Origin: Sporotomaculum syntrophicum
GTDB taxonomy: Bacteria > Bacillota > Desulfotomaculia > Desulfotomaculales > Desulfallaceae
NCBI RefSeq assembly: GCF_009932395.1
Contig: NZ_LSRS01000003.1
Location: 468,406-532,405 of the forward strand
Direction of reading: 5' to 3'
DNA: 64,000 nucleotides
This document shows positions 50,996 through 60,533 of the stretch, piece after piece (position 1 is the first letter of the stretch; each line of letters opens with the position of its first letter). The position numbers and the translations under genes were made by a program. The notes under the pieces are model-generated. The model had not been told where the DNA came from and searched no databases. It saw nothing but the letters and a program-made list of their open reading frames with translations.

Positions 50996-51889
50996 TTAGG
51001 TAGTGCTCTGCCTGTTCTGCCTGGAAACTGCAATATTAACGGCTATCAGAGCTTCATACGCCGTATCTATCAAGTGCACACAGCCATCTCCCCGGCCAAG
51101 AACTAAGGCGATTTGTTTTTTAACCGGATTGTTGGCATCAAAACCTTGTAACTGCTTTAGAAAAACATTGGCTTCCATGCAAACATCATCCGGTGCACGA
51201 AGTAATACACCGTCAGACTTGGTGATTAACAGGTTGCTATCTGTTTCTAGCTCAACGCTCATTTCGTGATAAGAGTCGCTAAATGTAGCGATTACTCGGT
51301 AACCACCACCAAGCAGCTCATAAACAGATTGCGAAACAAACCGGTTAAACAAAACATTGGTGCGTGTATAATCAGAATAATCCCATACTTTAGTTATTCT
51401 GTCCAGATTGCTATAATAGCGGCAGGTATTGAGATAAAATTCATCCCAATATTTGTTGTAATCTGCAGCTGAGGCATAACCTCGTTCACTTAATAAAAAA
51501 GTTTCCGATTGAATAACGCCCCGTACTGTTTCTTTAAACAGTGCTCGTGATAAAGAACCCAGGTGAGCCACTGCCTCACTTATGGCCGGCCCTGAGTTAA
51601 AATAGGCCTCTACGCCTTGCAGCCCGGGAATGTCCGTAATGGTCACAGGTAGTGAATAGGTCTCCCAGGTGGCTTCCATGATTTTAAAGCTGATCGGGTC
51701 CACCCGCAAACGGGCGCCAACCTCACAATCTGTACCGCAATAAATAGTTTCTGCTTGCAGTTGTCCAATATTGGTCTGCTGCCCTGCACCAATTTCGGCA
51801 GCAGTATCATTTAAATTGACTGCACTGGCGGAAGTAGGCGGGTTCAGACGCACAGAGGTATGCCAGTGGCGTTGTAGAATATTTATCAT
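50996..51889 (-). CDS. DUF2889-like protein
   Basis: A 297-residue soluble protein. The C-terminal part (VLGRGDGCVHLIDTAYEALIAV) has the GCxHLxDL-like box typical of DUF2889, and the N-terminal part has WETYSLPVTITDIPGLQGVEAY. The family's activity is unknown. I chose ATG 51889 after AAAGGGGTGAAACC rather than the 35-codon-longer frame above it. It is followed by a short gap and possible cotranscription with the 52030 gene. Confidence 0.6.
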   Translation of the reverse strand: MINILQRHWHTSVRLNPPTSASAVNLNDTAAEIGAGQQTNIGQLQAETIYCGTDCEVGARLRVDPISFKIMEATWETYSLPVTITDIPGLQGVEAYFNSGPAISEAVAHLGSLSRALFKETVRGVIQSETFLLSERGYASAADYNKYWDEFYLNTCRYYSNLDRITKVWDYSDYTRTNVLFNRFVSQSVYELLGGGYRVIATFSDSYHEMSVELETDSNLLITKSDGVLLRAPDDVCMEANVFLKQLQGFDANNPVKKQIALVLGRGDGCVHLIDTAYEALIAVNIAVSRQNRQSTT

Positions 51890-51987
51890 GGTTTCACCCC
51901 TTTGACTCATTATACCGAAAAATGTACGTTTTGGTAGACCATGATGCAAAAAAGTAAAAGTAATTATTAATGTGCCTGCCCAAAATG

Positions 51988-52013
51988 AAAACACCCCGTC
52001 TTAACGAAGTGTC
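51988..52013 (-). terminator. terminator of the 52030 gene
   Basis: ACACTTCG and CGGGGTGT pair (two G-T pairs), followed on the minus strand by TTTTCATTTTG. Confidence 0.6.
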
Positions 52014-52029
52014 TGGAGTGTAAATTTAC

Positions 52030-52326
52030 TTATTGTCCGCGCTGTTTTTTTCTAAGTAGTTTAATGGCCTTGGCACTAAGGACAATGGGGAAATTGTGAA
52101 TATACTGGGGACGCAAAAACACAGACGGTAAAAAACCTTTGGTGGAAATTAGCTCCTCTTTCATCAGTAACCTGGCTAATTCAATGGCCTGCTGTTCCGA
52201 TAAACAATACCGATCCATGGTTTTTTTCATAGCATCTTCCATGAAGAAGGAACACTGCTGGGCGGAGTAAAGTTCGTACAGCAAACGAGTTAGGTTTAGT
52301 TGAGCGAGATCTAGAATGCCGGCCAT
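52030..52326 (-). CDS. hypothetical helical protein, 98 aa
   Basis: A mostly helical soluble protein (LDLAQLNLTRLLYELYSAQQ; LSEQQAIELARLLMKEELIS) with a basic end (KLLRKKQRGQ). I chose ATG 52326 rather than the in-frame GTG three codons above; the ribosome site (AAGGGGC) is weak. No family recognised. Confidence 0.5.
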   Translation of the reverse strand: MAGILDLAQLNLTRLLYELYSAQQCSFFMEDAMKKTMDRYCLSEQQAIELARLLMKEELISTKGFLPSVFLRPQYIHNFPIVLSAKAIKLLRKKQRGQ

Positions 52327-52397
52327 TGAATGCACAGCCCCTTGATTGTTATCTTAAACGCAACTCAAAAAAGTCTAACTAATTAGTATTTGGTAGG

Positions 52398-52949
52398 TTA
52401 ACCTGGTGTGATAATTTCACATATCTGTGACCAAGAATGCACACGCTGCACCTGACCAATCAAAGGCGCCCGGTTATAAGGAGCATCCAGAAGTATAACC
52501 GGTATACCGCGGGAGCTAACCTGCAACGCGTTATTCAGATTGTCTTCAATGAATACATCCAGCTTCAGTTGAACACAGGTATCTGCTTTATCATGGCTGC
52601 CCAGCAGGATAAGCTCATCCCAATGAAATCCATACCGTTCAAGCCATTGTTGCGTGCGGTCACGTGCCTTTTCGAAGCGTGCCGATATTAAAACCACATA
52701 CGCTTTGCCCCTCCAATTATTGATGCAATCCACCGCCTGAGGCACGGGCAGAGGGCCATCCTGCAGAAGACTCCCTTTGGCCTGGATAAACTCTGTGAGT
52801 TGATCTTCATTTAAATTATAAATCTTAGCAAGGTCATAACTGATAATGTCATCATAGCTCAAGTTTTTATCAAAAAATCTGTTTAACTCATTCACCAGTA
52901 AGGGAAAAGTATTGGCAATTACGCCGTCAATATCAATTCCTATACGCAT
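52398..52949 (-). CDS. HAD-family 5'(3')-deoxyribonucleotidase-like phosphatase
   Basis: A 183-residue HAD protein of the NT5C type. The nucleophile motif is IGIDIDGVIANT (D6 and D8), followed by the cap and VVLISARFEKARDRT (motif II), then DVFIEDNLNNAL as the acidic motif. It should remove phosphate from deoxynucleotides. ATG 52949 follows AAGGAGGCTATAA. There is no adjacent nucleotide-metabolism gene. Confidence 0.85.
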   Translation of the reverse strand: MRIGIDIDGVIANTFPLLVNELNRFFDKNLSYDDIISYDLAKIYNLNEDQLTEFIQAKGSLLQDGPLPVPQAVDCINNWRGKAYVVLISARFEKARDRTQQWLERYGFHWDELILLGSHDKADTCVQLKLDVFIEDNLNNALQVSSRGIPVILLDAPYNRAPLIGQVQRVHSWSQICEIITPG

Positions 52950-52988
52950 TTATAGCCTCCTTATCTTTGCCTATACCTGCGCTCTGGA

Positions 52989-53306
52989 TTAAAGGTCTGT
53001 TTGCTCCGGGGATGATACTTCATAAAGCTGCGCATCTATACTCTCCAGGAGGCTCAGACCAGAGCCGGGCCGAAGTGAAAATACTCTTATGTTATCCTTA
53101 TTTACAGCCACCATTGCTACCGGGTCCATGCGGAATCCCCCGCCCCCCGCGCCCTGGAGTGAATTGGTTCCACCATAGGCAGCGGATATGGACAAAACGG
53201 GTAACAATGTGGTTTCTTGGACTACCACAGGCTTACCCAGCACCATACCTGCAAATGCATTTTCCAGCCCGGATAACAGGCTGGATAGTTTGTCATCACT
53301 CAGCAT
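52989..53306 (-). CDS. GerW/YtfJ-family sporulation protein
   Basis: A 105-residue protein. It has LSGLENAFAGMVLGKPVVV, then the glycine-rich GAGGGGFRMDPVAMVAV, the signature of the YtfJ/GerW family, which is made in the forespore and needed for germination in Bacillus. I chose ATG 53306 after CAGGTATTTATT. It supports a spore-forming host. Monocistronic. Confidence 0.8.
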   Translation of the reverse strand: MLSDDKLSSLLSGLENAFAGMVLGKPVVVQETTLLPVLSISAAYGGTNSLQGAGGGGFRMDPVAMVAVNKDNIRVFSLRPGSGLSLLESIDAQLYEVSSPEQTDL

Positions 53307-53583
53307 AATAAATACCTGGTACTTAGGAACAAGCAAAATTTGTCATGGCTCTAATTAAGCTTTCCCTCCCTGACCAGGTGTGCTCCTTTCGGTTTATATA
53401 TAATTCAGCGATAAATTGATGTCTACTCGTTAAAACTAGTATATCAAGATTTTATGCAAATTACAAAATATGTCCAAATAGATAATCATCGAAATATTTC
53501 ATAAATATATTTTTATGTATCAAATATATCCAAATTGTCAATTAATAATGTACAATAGAATTAGTTATTATGGAGGGCAGAGC

Positions 53584-53979
53584 ATGCAAACCGCCAATAT
53601 ACTCGAATTCCCCACTACTGATGACCAGCATGTTATGAGAGCTGCTGTTGATACATTTTTAATTGCCCAAACCGGTAAAACCCGGGAAGTTATGTTGAAG
53701 ACCATCCGGGCCGTACTGGACCGCTATCATATCTCCAAGTTTAGCTTTACTGATTATTATGTATATGCTGCCCGTGAACCGAAATGGTCATTAATTAAAG
53801 CAAAGAGTATAATCAACGGAGATAAATGTCCTGGCTGCGGAGACCCAATTTATGACTATAAAAGTAATGTGCGTATATTAAGCATTGAAGAAAACCTTCG
53901 GCGCCATTATGTAACCTACGGTTGCCGTTGCGGACGAGTATTCGGTAAATGGGAGCCTGCATCGGAGGACGAGCTCTGA
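53584..53979 (+). CDS. hypothetical protein with a C-terminal zinc-finger-like region, 131 aa
   Basis: ATG 53584 follows GGAGGGCAGAGC. Residues 10-80 are helical with basic stretches (TREVMLKTIRAVLDRYHIS). Residues 85-125 carry CPGCGDPIYDYKS and GCRCGRVFGKW, a likely zinc site (CxxC...CxC). No family recognised; a nucleic-acid-binding role is only possible. Confidence 0.55.
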   Translation: MQTANILEFPTTDDQHVMRAAVDTFLIAQTGKTREVMLKTIRAVLDRYHISKFSFTDYYVYAAREPKWSLIKAKSIINGDKCPGCGDPIYDYKSNVRILSIEENLRRHYVTYGCRCGRVFGKWEPASEDEL

Positions 53980-54211
53980 GAATGTGACATTTGGATGGGC
54001 AGCTAGCTCGAGCAATTCCGACCGATGCCTAGAACCTAAGCACCAAGGTTTGGGTGGTTGAGGTATATTTGCCTTATGGCCGGTGGTTCCTTTAAGTAAA
54101 GGGGAACACTGGCTTTAATTATGACTTTACCTAGTTTCATTGACTACAGCAGCTTTTTAGGTGTTTAATGTAATTGTAAATGAGCGATTATTGGGCAGGA
54201 GGAATTGTGTT
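53980..54211 (+). ncRNA. structured leader of thrC (unassigned)
   Basis: The 230 bases before thrC contain a hairpin built of CACC/GGTG around 54030-54060 and a long stem at 54079-54113 (CCGGTG-TTCC with GGAACACTGG, inner TTT/AAA), followed by TTTAATT. The last could be a terminator of the 53584 gene or a thrC attenuator. I see no T-box GGGTGG core in the right place. Confidence 0.35.
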
Positions 54212-55717
54212 ATGTTATATTCAAGCACTAGAGGCAATTATGGGCCGCTGCCCGCCGCAGAGGCCATTAAATTGGGCATTGCACCCGACGGGGGGCTGTT
54301 TGTGCCCATCGAGCGGGTGCAGCTGTCTATGGATGAAATTGCTGCCATGGTTCCGCAGACTTACCAGGAACGAGCTGTTAAAATACTGGAACCTTATTTA
54401 ACCGGGTTCACTACGGAGGAAATACTCGGCTTTGTAAATGATGCCTATAACAAAGCCAGCTTCGATCATCCTGACGTAGCTCCGCTGACTGATTTGGACG
54501 CCAAACTCAGCGTACTGGAGTTGTGGCACGGCCCCACCTGCGCCTTTAAAGATATGGCTCTGCAGATACTGCCTCACCTGCTGGTTAAATCCATGGAAAA
54601 AACCGGTGAGAGTTCCGACATTCTAATTTTAGTGGCTACTTCAGGAGATACCGGCAAGGCGGCCCTCGAGGGGTTTAAAGATGTGTCCCACACGGCCATC
54701 ATGGTGTTTTACCCGGAAAAGGGGGTTAGCGAAGTTCAAAAAGCCCAGATGGTCACCCAGGAGGGCGGTAATGTAGGCGTTTACGCCGTTCGGGGTAACT
54801 TTGATGATACCCAGAGCAGTGTCAAGGCTATCTTTGGCGATGCCGTTATGCAACAGTCCGTTGCGGATCTCGGCTTTAAATTTTCCTCAGCCAACTCAAT
54901 TAACTGGGGCCGGCTAATGCCCCAGATAGTATACTATTTCTCCGCCTACGCCGACCTTTTAGCCCGGGGACGGGTGCAGCTGAGCGAGGCAGTCAATTTT
55001 GTCGTACCTACCGGGAACTTTGGCAATATCCTGGCCGGATTCTATGCTAAGCAAATGGGCTTGCCCGTACACAAGCTGGTGTGTGCTGCCAACGAAAACA
55101 ATGTACTCACAGATTTCATCACCAGCGGCACCTATAACCGCAACCGCGATTTTAAGCGCACCATCTCGCCTTCCATGGACATCCTTATTTCCAGTAACCT
55201 GGAGAGGTTGCTGTTTGAGCTCAGTAACCAAGACGCCGACCGGGTGCAACAGTGGATGGCCGACCTTAACGTTAAGGGATACTACACGGTGGATGACGCC
55301 ACCCGGGATCAGGTACAGTCAGTTTTCTGGTCGGACTATGCCGATGACAAGGCTACCATGTCAGCCATTAAAGAAACCTATCAACGGTACGGTTATGTCG
55401 TGGACACCCACACAGCGGTTGGATTATATGTTTACAACCGTTACCGGCAGGGCACCGGTGATGACCGGCCTACCGTGGTACTGTCCACAGCTAGTCCTTT
55501 TAAATTCAACGCTAGTGTGGCTAATGCACTAATGAGTGAAGAGCAAACTGCCGGCCGGGATGAATTCGCCCTTCTACAGTTGCTGTCTGATTTCAGCGGC
55601 CTGCCTGTACCCTCCGGTTTAAGCGGTTTGGCCAGTCGCCCGGTGAAGCATAACACTGTGGTCGACCGTGAACAAATGCCTGAAGCTGTTTTAGATTTTG
55701 TTAAGAAAAGGCGGTAG
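54212..55717 (+). CDS. thrC: threonine synthase
   Basis: A 501-residue PLP enzyme that turns homoserine phosphate into threonine. The PLP lysine is K113 in GPTCAFKDMALQ. VATSGDTGKAALEG holds the phosphate pocket, and ANSINWGRLMPQIVYYFSAY is typical of the long, enteric/fungal-type ThrC. ATG 54212 follows AGGAGGAATTGTGTT; a longer in-frame start above lacks a ribosome site. A small membrane protein starts 8 bases after its stop. Confidence 0.94.
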   Translation: MLYSSTRGNYGPLPAAEAIKLGIAPDGGLFVPIERVQLSMDEIAAMVPQTYQERAVKILEPYLTGFTTEEILGFVNDAYNKASFDHPDVAPLTDLDAKLSVLELWHGPTCAFKDMALQILPHLLVKSMEKTGESSDILILVATSGDTGKAALEGFKDVSHTAIMVFYPEKGVSEVQKAQMVTQEGGNVGVYAVRGNFDDTQSSVKAIFGDAVMQQSVADLGFKFSSANSINWGRLMPQIVYYFSAYADLLARGRVQLSEAVNFVVPTGNFGNILAGFYAKQMGLPVHKLVCAANENNVLTDFITSGTYNRNRDFKRTISPSMDILISSNLERLLFELSNQDADRVQQWMADLNVKGYYTVDDATRDQVQSVFWSDYADDKATMSAIKETYQRYGYVVDTHTAVGLYVYNRYRQGTGDDRPTVVLSTASPFKFNASVANALMSEEQTAGRDEFALLQLLSDFSGLPVPSGLSGLASRPVKHNTVVDREQMPEAVLDFVKKRR

Positions 55718-55725
55718 GAAGTAAA

Positions 55726-55896
55726 ATGAGCAAAACTTTCATGCCCATGCTACTGATATCCGTTGCAGCAATGGGTACATACTACCTGTTAGCGACAGAG
55801 GCAGGACTTTCAGAGAGTTTAAGCATGGCCGGTGGCATCGCCATTGGGTTGTTGGGTGCTGTGGTAACCACTAAACTGCTGCGAGGAAAAGGTTAG
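55726..55896 (+). CDS. small two-helix membrane protein (56 aa)
   Basis: A 56-residue protein with two hydrophobic helices (about 4-22 and 33-50), a short loop and a basic end (KLLRGKG). The site TAGGAAGTAAA precedes ATG, 8 bases after thrC, so it is probably cotranscribed with thrC and the macro-domain gene. No family recognised. Confidence 0.6.
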   Translation: MSKTFMPMLLISVAAMGTYYLLATEAGLSESLSMAGGIAIGLLGAVVTTKLLRGKG

Positions 55897-55920
55897 CACT
55901 AAAGGAGGAATTGCATTGTT

Positions 55921-56472
55921 ATGCATTCTTTATTAAACCAAACCCGGGTAGAATTTGTACGAGGTGATATAACCAGACAGGCTACCGAGGCTATTGTGAA
56001 TGCCGCAAATTCCAGCCTATTGGGGGGCGGCGGAGTGGATGGAGCCATCCACCGGGCTGGTGGTCCCAGGATACTTGAGGAGTGCAAAAAAATCAGGGCA
56101 CAGCAGGGCGGTTGCCCTACCGGTGAGGCGGTAATTACCACCGGGGGCAATTTACCCGCCCGCTACGTTATTCACACCGTAGGACCGGTATGGCACGGAG
56201 GCAGCCATAACGAGTCGATGCTGCTGCGGTCTGCTTACTATAACAGCCTGCGGTTGGCGCAAGAAAACGACATTAACAGCATTGCCTTCCCTTCCATCAG
56301 CACCGGGGCTTACGGCTATCCTGTTAAGCAGGCGGCCGCTATTGCTGTGGCTGCGGTGCTTGAATTTGCTGATTCTCATAGCCAGCCCGGACTAATCCGG
56401 TTTGTACTGTTTAGCGACCAGGACCTGGTGGTTTACCAGGCGGCTTGGGAAGAGGCAGTTAGCTCCTTTTAA
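55921..56472 (+). CDS. macro-domain protein (O-acetyl-ADP-ribose deacetylase type)
   Basis: A 183-residue macro domain. VEFVRGDITRQATEAIVNAAN, LLGGGGVDGAIHRAGG and FPSISTGAYGYPVKQAA are the ADP-ribose-binding loops of the YmdB group. It removes acetyl from O-acetyl-ADP-ribose, the sirtuin by-product, or cleaves ADP-ribose from proteins. A sirtuin lies 7 kb away (48715), a possible metabolic link. ATG 55921 follows AAAGGAGGAATTGCATTGTT. Confidence 0.92.
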   Translation: MHSLLNQTRVEFVRGDITRQATEAIVNAANSSLLGGGGVDGAIHRAGGPRILEECKKIRAQQGGCPTGEAVITTGGNLPARYVIHTVGPVWHGGSHNESMLLRSAYYNSLRLAQENDINSIAFPSISTGAYGYPVKQAAAIAVAAVLEFADSHSQPGLIRFVLFSDQDLVVYQAAWEEAVSSF

Positions 56473-56517
56473 TCTTGTAGTCTAACGAACTGAATTGCGT
56501 GACTTGAGGGACACGGC

Positions 56518-56548
56518 AAAAAAGGACAGCACTGGCTGTCCTTTTTTT
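56518..56548 (+). terminator. terminator of the thrC operon
   Basis: AAAAAAGGACAG-cactgg-CTGTCCTTTTTTT: a strong stem with seven T. Confidence 0.9.
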
Positions 56549-56585
56549 ATATGACTTTGATAGCACTATCATTTAAACAGGTGCA

Positions 56586-59500
56586 TTATGCTTCCGGTCG
56601 GGGCTGAAAAAACATGCCTTCCACCTGGACACCTAACTGTTTGGGACTGTAGCTTTGCAAGGTGATGGCCTTGTTGGGACACTCGCCGGCGCAGGAGCCG
56701 CAGCCCTGGCAAACAACAGCTTCTATTTCCGCTTTGTGTTCTTTAATGCGAGGGGCCTTAAAGGGACACAAACGCACGCAAGTGAGACAGGCCGCGCAGA
56801 GGGCCGGGTCTACTACCGCCACGACTCCGCTGGACTCCAGCTCATCACGGCTTAAGATACTGGTGGCTCGTCCGGCAGCCGCCTTGGCCTGGGAAATGCT
56901 CTCCTCTATGGATTTGGGGCCATGCGCCAAACCACACATATAAATACCCTCGGCAGAAAAGTCCACCGGGCGCAACTTCATATGGGCTTCCTGGTAGAAG
57001 TTATCCGGGTTCAAAGGCACCTTTAGCAGTTGTGAAAGTTTATGGTTGGACTCGGGCGGTACAATAGGCGCTGCCAGAGTGAGCAGGTCCACGTCGATAT
57101 CATAGGTTTCGCCCATGATATGATCGGTGGCGGTCACCCGCAGTTTGCCGTCTACAAGTTGCACTTTCGGCTTATTCTCCACATCGTAGCGGAAGAATAT
57201 TACGCCTTTGGACCGGGCCTCACGGTAAAAGTCCTCGTTAAAGCTGTAAGTACGGATATCCCGGTACAGTACTATAATGGACGCATCGGGATTGATTTCC
57301 TTCAGTTTGAGTGCCAGCTTCATGGTCTTAGTGCAGCAAATTCGGCTGCAGTAAGGCCGGTAATCTTCACGGGATCCTACGCATTGGATCATAACAATGT
57401 TTTCGGCCGACTTGACTCTGGGATCGTTATTGACGATGGCCTCGTCCAACTCCAACTGGGTCATTACCCGGCTGTCCTGGCCATATAAATATTCGGTGGG
57501 CTTGGACTCTTCGGCCCCGGTAGCGATGATGGATATACCGTGCTCCAATACTTCTCCGCTATCTAGTTTAGTTTTAAAGTTGCCTATATAACCGGTTACT
57601 TCTTCTATATCATTACCCATGTATAAGTTTATGCTTGGGTTGTTTTTAACCTTGTCAACTAACTGCTGTACAAATACAGGTATGTTTTCACCGTTAAAAC
57701 CTTCATGGATGCGCAGTGCCATGCCGCCCAGCTGATTGCTCTTTTCCAGCAAGTGCACATTATAACCCTGGTCCGCCAGACTCAGTGCTGAAGTCATTCC
57801 GGATACGCCGCCGCCTATGACTAGTGCGGTGTGATTTACTCCCACCGTTATCTTTTTGGTTGCATTCAGGGTAGCAACTTTGGCCACGGCTCCGCTCACC
57901 AAATCCTTAGCTTTAAGAGTGGCCTTTTCGGGTTCCTGCGAGTGCACCCAGGAACACTGGTCCCGTATATTGGCCATTTCGAACAAAGCAGGATTTAAAC
58001 CGGCCTCCTTCATGGTTTCCTGGAATAAGGGCTTATGGGTGCGGATAGTACAAGAGGCTACCACGATGCGGTTGAGCTTGTACTCCTCGATTAATTCTTT
58101 CATGGCCAACTGGCTGTCCTGGGCGCAGACATACAAATTATTGGTGGCATAAACCACATAGGGCAGCTGCTTCACATGTTCAACTACTGCGGGCACATCT
58201 ACCACGCCGGCAATGTTAGTACCGCAGTGACATACAAATACCCCGATGCGCGGCTCTTCCCGGCTGACATCCTTCTCTTGGGGGAATTCCATTGGGGTTA
58301 CCTGGGTATTGCGTACGGCTGCCAAAAAGGCAGCAGTGTCACCCGCGGCCGCGCTGGCCTGCATAACGGTTTCCGGGATATCTTTGGGACCGCTGAACAC
58401 ACCGGCGACGTAAATCCCTTCTTTGGAGGTCTTTACACCGGACAGTTCCTTAAGTTGGCAGAAATTATATTCGTTTAGCTCAACACCCAGTATTTTAGCT
58501 AAATCCACGGCTTCCTGAGTGGGTTTTAAACCAACGGACAGCACCAGCATTTCAAAATCTTCTTCCATCATACCCTCAGGGGTGCGGTAGCGGACCCGTA
58601 AATCTTTAGTCTTGGGCAGCTCTTTCACCGATGAAATCATACTCTTAATGTAGCGCACGTTGTATTGATTCTGGGCACGGTTGTAATACTTTTCGTAGTC
58701 CTTACCGAAAGCCCTGATGTCCATATTAAAAATAGTCGTGTTCAGACCGGGAACGTGGTCTTGGGCAATCATAGCCTCTTTTGTGGCGTACATACAGCAC
58801 ACCGCTGAACAGTAACCATTGCATAAAGATACATCCCTGGATCCTATGCACTGGATAAAAGCAATTTTCTTGGGGGTAGTACCGTCTGCCTTTTGTACGT
58901 GGCCTTCATACGGCCCAGAAGCGCTCAGCATGCGTTCAAACTGCATACTGGTGTATACGTTTTCATACACGCCGTAGCCATATTCACCCCGCAGCTCGGC
59001 GTTAAATAATTCATAGCCCGCGCAGAGAATAATCGCTCCCACATTTAAGGTAACGATTTCTTCCTGCATATTATGGTCAATAGCTTTAGACTGGCAGACA
59101 TCGATACATTTGCCACAGGCTTTGGGATTTTTCTTCCGCAAACATTTGGTGGCGTCAATCGCATAGGCGTTAGGATACGCCTGGGGATAAAGTTTGTAAA
59201 TGGCTTTGCGCTGGCCCATGTTCTGGTTGAACTCGTTGGGCACTTTTACCGGGCATACCTCTGAGCAGGAACCGCAGCCCACGCATTTTGTGGCATCTAC
59301 GTAACGGGGGTGTTTTTTTACCTGAACCATGTAGTTGCCGGCCTCTCCAGACAGCCCGATTACTTCAGAGCAGGTTAATATATCTATATTGCGGTGACGT
59401 CCGCATTCCACCAGCTTGGGGGAAAGGGTACACATAGCACAATCGTTGGTGGGGAAAGTTTTGTCCAGCATAGGCATGCGGCCGCCAATGCCCGGTGATT

Positions 59501-59615
59501 TCTCCACAATATAAACCTTGTACCCCACCTCCGCCAGATCCAGGGAGGATTGCATGCCGCTAATGCCCGCGCCGATAACCAGCACGGAGCCTACCATGTT
59601 ATTACTCACAATCAA
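56586..59615 (-). CDS. hdrA: HdrA-like FAD/iron-sulfur electron-transfer protein (two FAD modules)
   Basis: A 1009-residue flavoprotein. An N-terminal FAD site (VLVIGAGISG, about 11-20) is followed by CAMCTLSPKLVECGRH, ferredoxin CVGCGSCSEVCPVK, and CLRKKNPKACGKCIDVC. The middle has FVCHCGTNI. A second FAD site (LVIGGGVSGMTSAL, about 605) and a second set (CVGSREDYRPYCSRICC) follow, with two C-terminal 4Fe-4S motifs (CAACLTCVRLCP; CQGCGSCAGECP). The start is TTG 59615 after GGAGGTCTGGA. It is the flavin subunit of a heterodisulfide-reductase-like complex that can bifurcate electrons. No Sec codon is seen. Confidence 0.9.
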   Translation of the reverse strand: MIVSNNMVGSVLVIGAGISGMQSSLDLAEVGYKVYIVEKSPGIGGRMPMLDKTFPTNDCAMCTLSPKLVECGRHRNIDILTCSEVIGLSGEAGNYMVQVKKHPRYVDATKCVGCGSCSEVCPVKVPNEFNQNMGQRKAIYKLYPQAYPNAYAIDATKCLRKKNPKACGKCIDVCQSKAIDHNMQEEIVTLNVGAIILCAGYELFNAELRGEYGYGVYENVYTSMQFERMLSASGPYEGHVQKADGTTPKKIAFIQCIGSRDVSLCNGYCSAVCCMYATKEAMIAQDHVPGLNTTIFNMDIRAFGKDYEKYYNRAQNQYNVRYIKSMISSVKELPKTKDLRVRYRTPEGMMEEDFEMLVLSVGLKPTQEAVDLAKILGVELNEYNFCQLKELSGVKTSKEGIYVAGVFSGPKDIPETVMQASAAAGDTAAFLAAVRNTQVTPMEFPQEKDVSREEPRIGVFVCHCGTNIAGVVDVPAVVEHVKQLPYVVYATNNLYVCAQDSQLAMKELIEEYKLNRIVVASCTIRTHKPLFQETMKEAGLNPALFEMANIRDQCSWVHSQEPEKATLKAKDLVSGAVAKVATLNATKKITVGVNHTALVIGGGVSGMTSALSLADQGYNVHLLEKSNQLGGMALRIHEGFNGENIPVFVQQLVDKVKNNPSINLYMGNDIEEVTGYIGNFKTKLDSGEVLEHGISIIATGAEESKPTEYLYGQDSRVMTQLELDEAIVNNDPRVKSAENIVMIQCVGSREDYRPYCSRICCTKTMKLALKLKEINPDASIIVLYRDIRTYSFNEDFYREARSKGVIFFRYDVENKPKVQLVDGKLRVTATDHIMGETYDIDVDLLTLAAPIVPPESNHKLSQLLKVPLNPDNFYQEAHMKLRPVDFSAEGIYMCGLAHGPKSIEESISQAKAAAGRATSILSRDELESSGVVAVVDPALCAACLTCVRLCPFKAPRIKEHKAEIEAVVCQGCGSCAGECPNKAITLQSYSPKQLGVQVEGMFFQPRPEA

Positions 59616-59634
59616 TCCAGACCTCCATTAATAT

Positions 59635-60483
59635 TTAGTCCGCCAGTGACAATGATTGCAGTAGCGGGTTGGGGTTCACTAAATGCAGATTAGACCATTT
59701 TTTAGTGGCAGGCAGTCCCAACGCCAGACCGATCAATTCGGTGAAGTAAAAGGCCGGCAGGTCTGTGCCCTTCGCCTGGCGCATTTCCAGATTAGATTGG
59801 CATAATGGACAGGCAGTAACAATAGCCATTGCTTCAACTTCTTTGGCCGCATCAATTATCCGGCCAACCATACCATGTACAACATCTTTGCTGGTTAAAC
59901 TCAAGCTAGCCCCGCAGCATTCCGTTTTATACGACCATTGAATAGGTTCGGCGCCCAGAGCTTTGACTATATTATCCAAAAACATAGGGTGTTCCGTATT
60001 GTCAAAGCAAGTAACTTGGGGTGGCCTGACCATTAGGCACCCGTAATAACAGACAACCTTTAGCCCTTTTAGTGGTTTTTGTACCTTCTCGGCAATGGCC
60101 TTTTCACCTAACTGGCCAACCACCTCTACTAGTGAATGAACATTAACGCTGGCGTTGTATTTAAAATCAACGATGTCCTCAACTTTCTGGCGCATAACAT
60201 CATCATTGCGTAAAACATAATCAGCCTTTTTAACCCGGCTGTAGCAAGCCGCGCAGGGAATAGCCAGGTCCATGCCTGCCCGCTGGGCAAGGGCCACGTT
60301 TTGCGAGGGTAGTGCGATAGAAAGCATGTGGTTAGTGCTGTGGGCACAAGTAGCCCCGCAGCAAACCCAGTCATCGAGCTCGACCAGCTCAATACCAAGT
60401 CCTTTGCAGGCATCCCGGGCGGACATATCATATTCTTTAGCGGTGGCCTTTAAAGAACATCCGGGGTAATAGGAAAGTCTCAA
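59635..60483 (-). CDS. hdrB: HdrB-like subunit (CCG domains)
   Basis: A 282-residue protein with two CCG motifs: DWVCCGATCAHS in the first half and TECCGASLSLTS in the second, and CPLCQSNLEMRQ. These hold the non-cubane iron-sulfur cluster of heterodisulfide reductase that cleaves a disulfide. I chose TTG 60483, nine bases after AAAGGGG; the ATG at 60507 lacks a ribosome site. It lies 19 bases above hdrA and 50 below hdrC. Confidence 0.9.
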   Translation of the reverse strand: MRLSYYPGCSLKATAKEYDMSARDACKGLGIELVELDDWVCCGATCAHSTNHMLSIALPSQNVALAQRAGMDLAIPCAACYSRVKKADYVLRNDDVMRQKVEDIVDFKYNASVNVHSLVEVVGQLGEKAIAEKVQKPLKGLKVVCYYGCLMVRPPQVTCFDNTEHPMFLDNIVKALGAEPIQWSYKTECCGASLSLTSKDVVHGMVGRIIDAAKEVEAMAIVTACPLCQSNLEMRQAKGTDLPAFYFTELIGLALGLPATKKWSNLHLVNPNPLLQSLSLAD

Positions 60484-60533
60484 TTTATGTAACCCCTTTC
60501 CTTGCATAGCAAATTAATAGTTTGGTTGATAAA

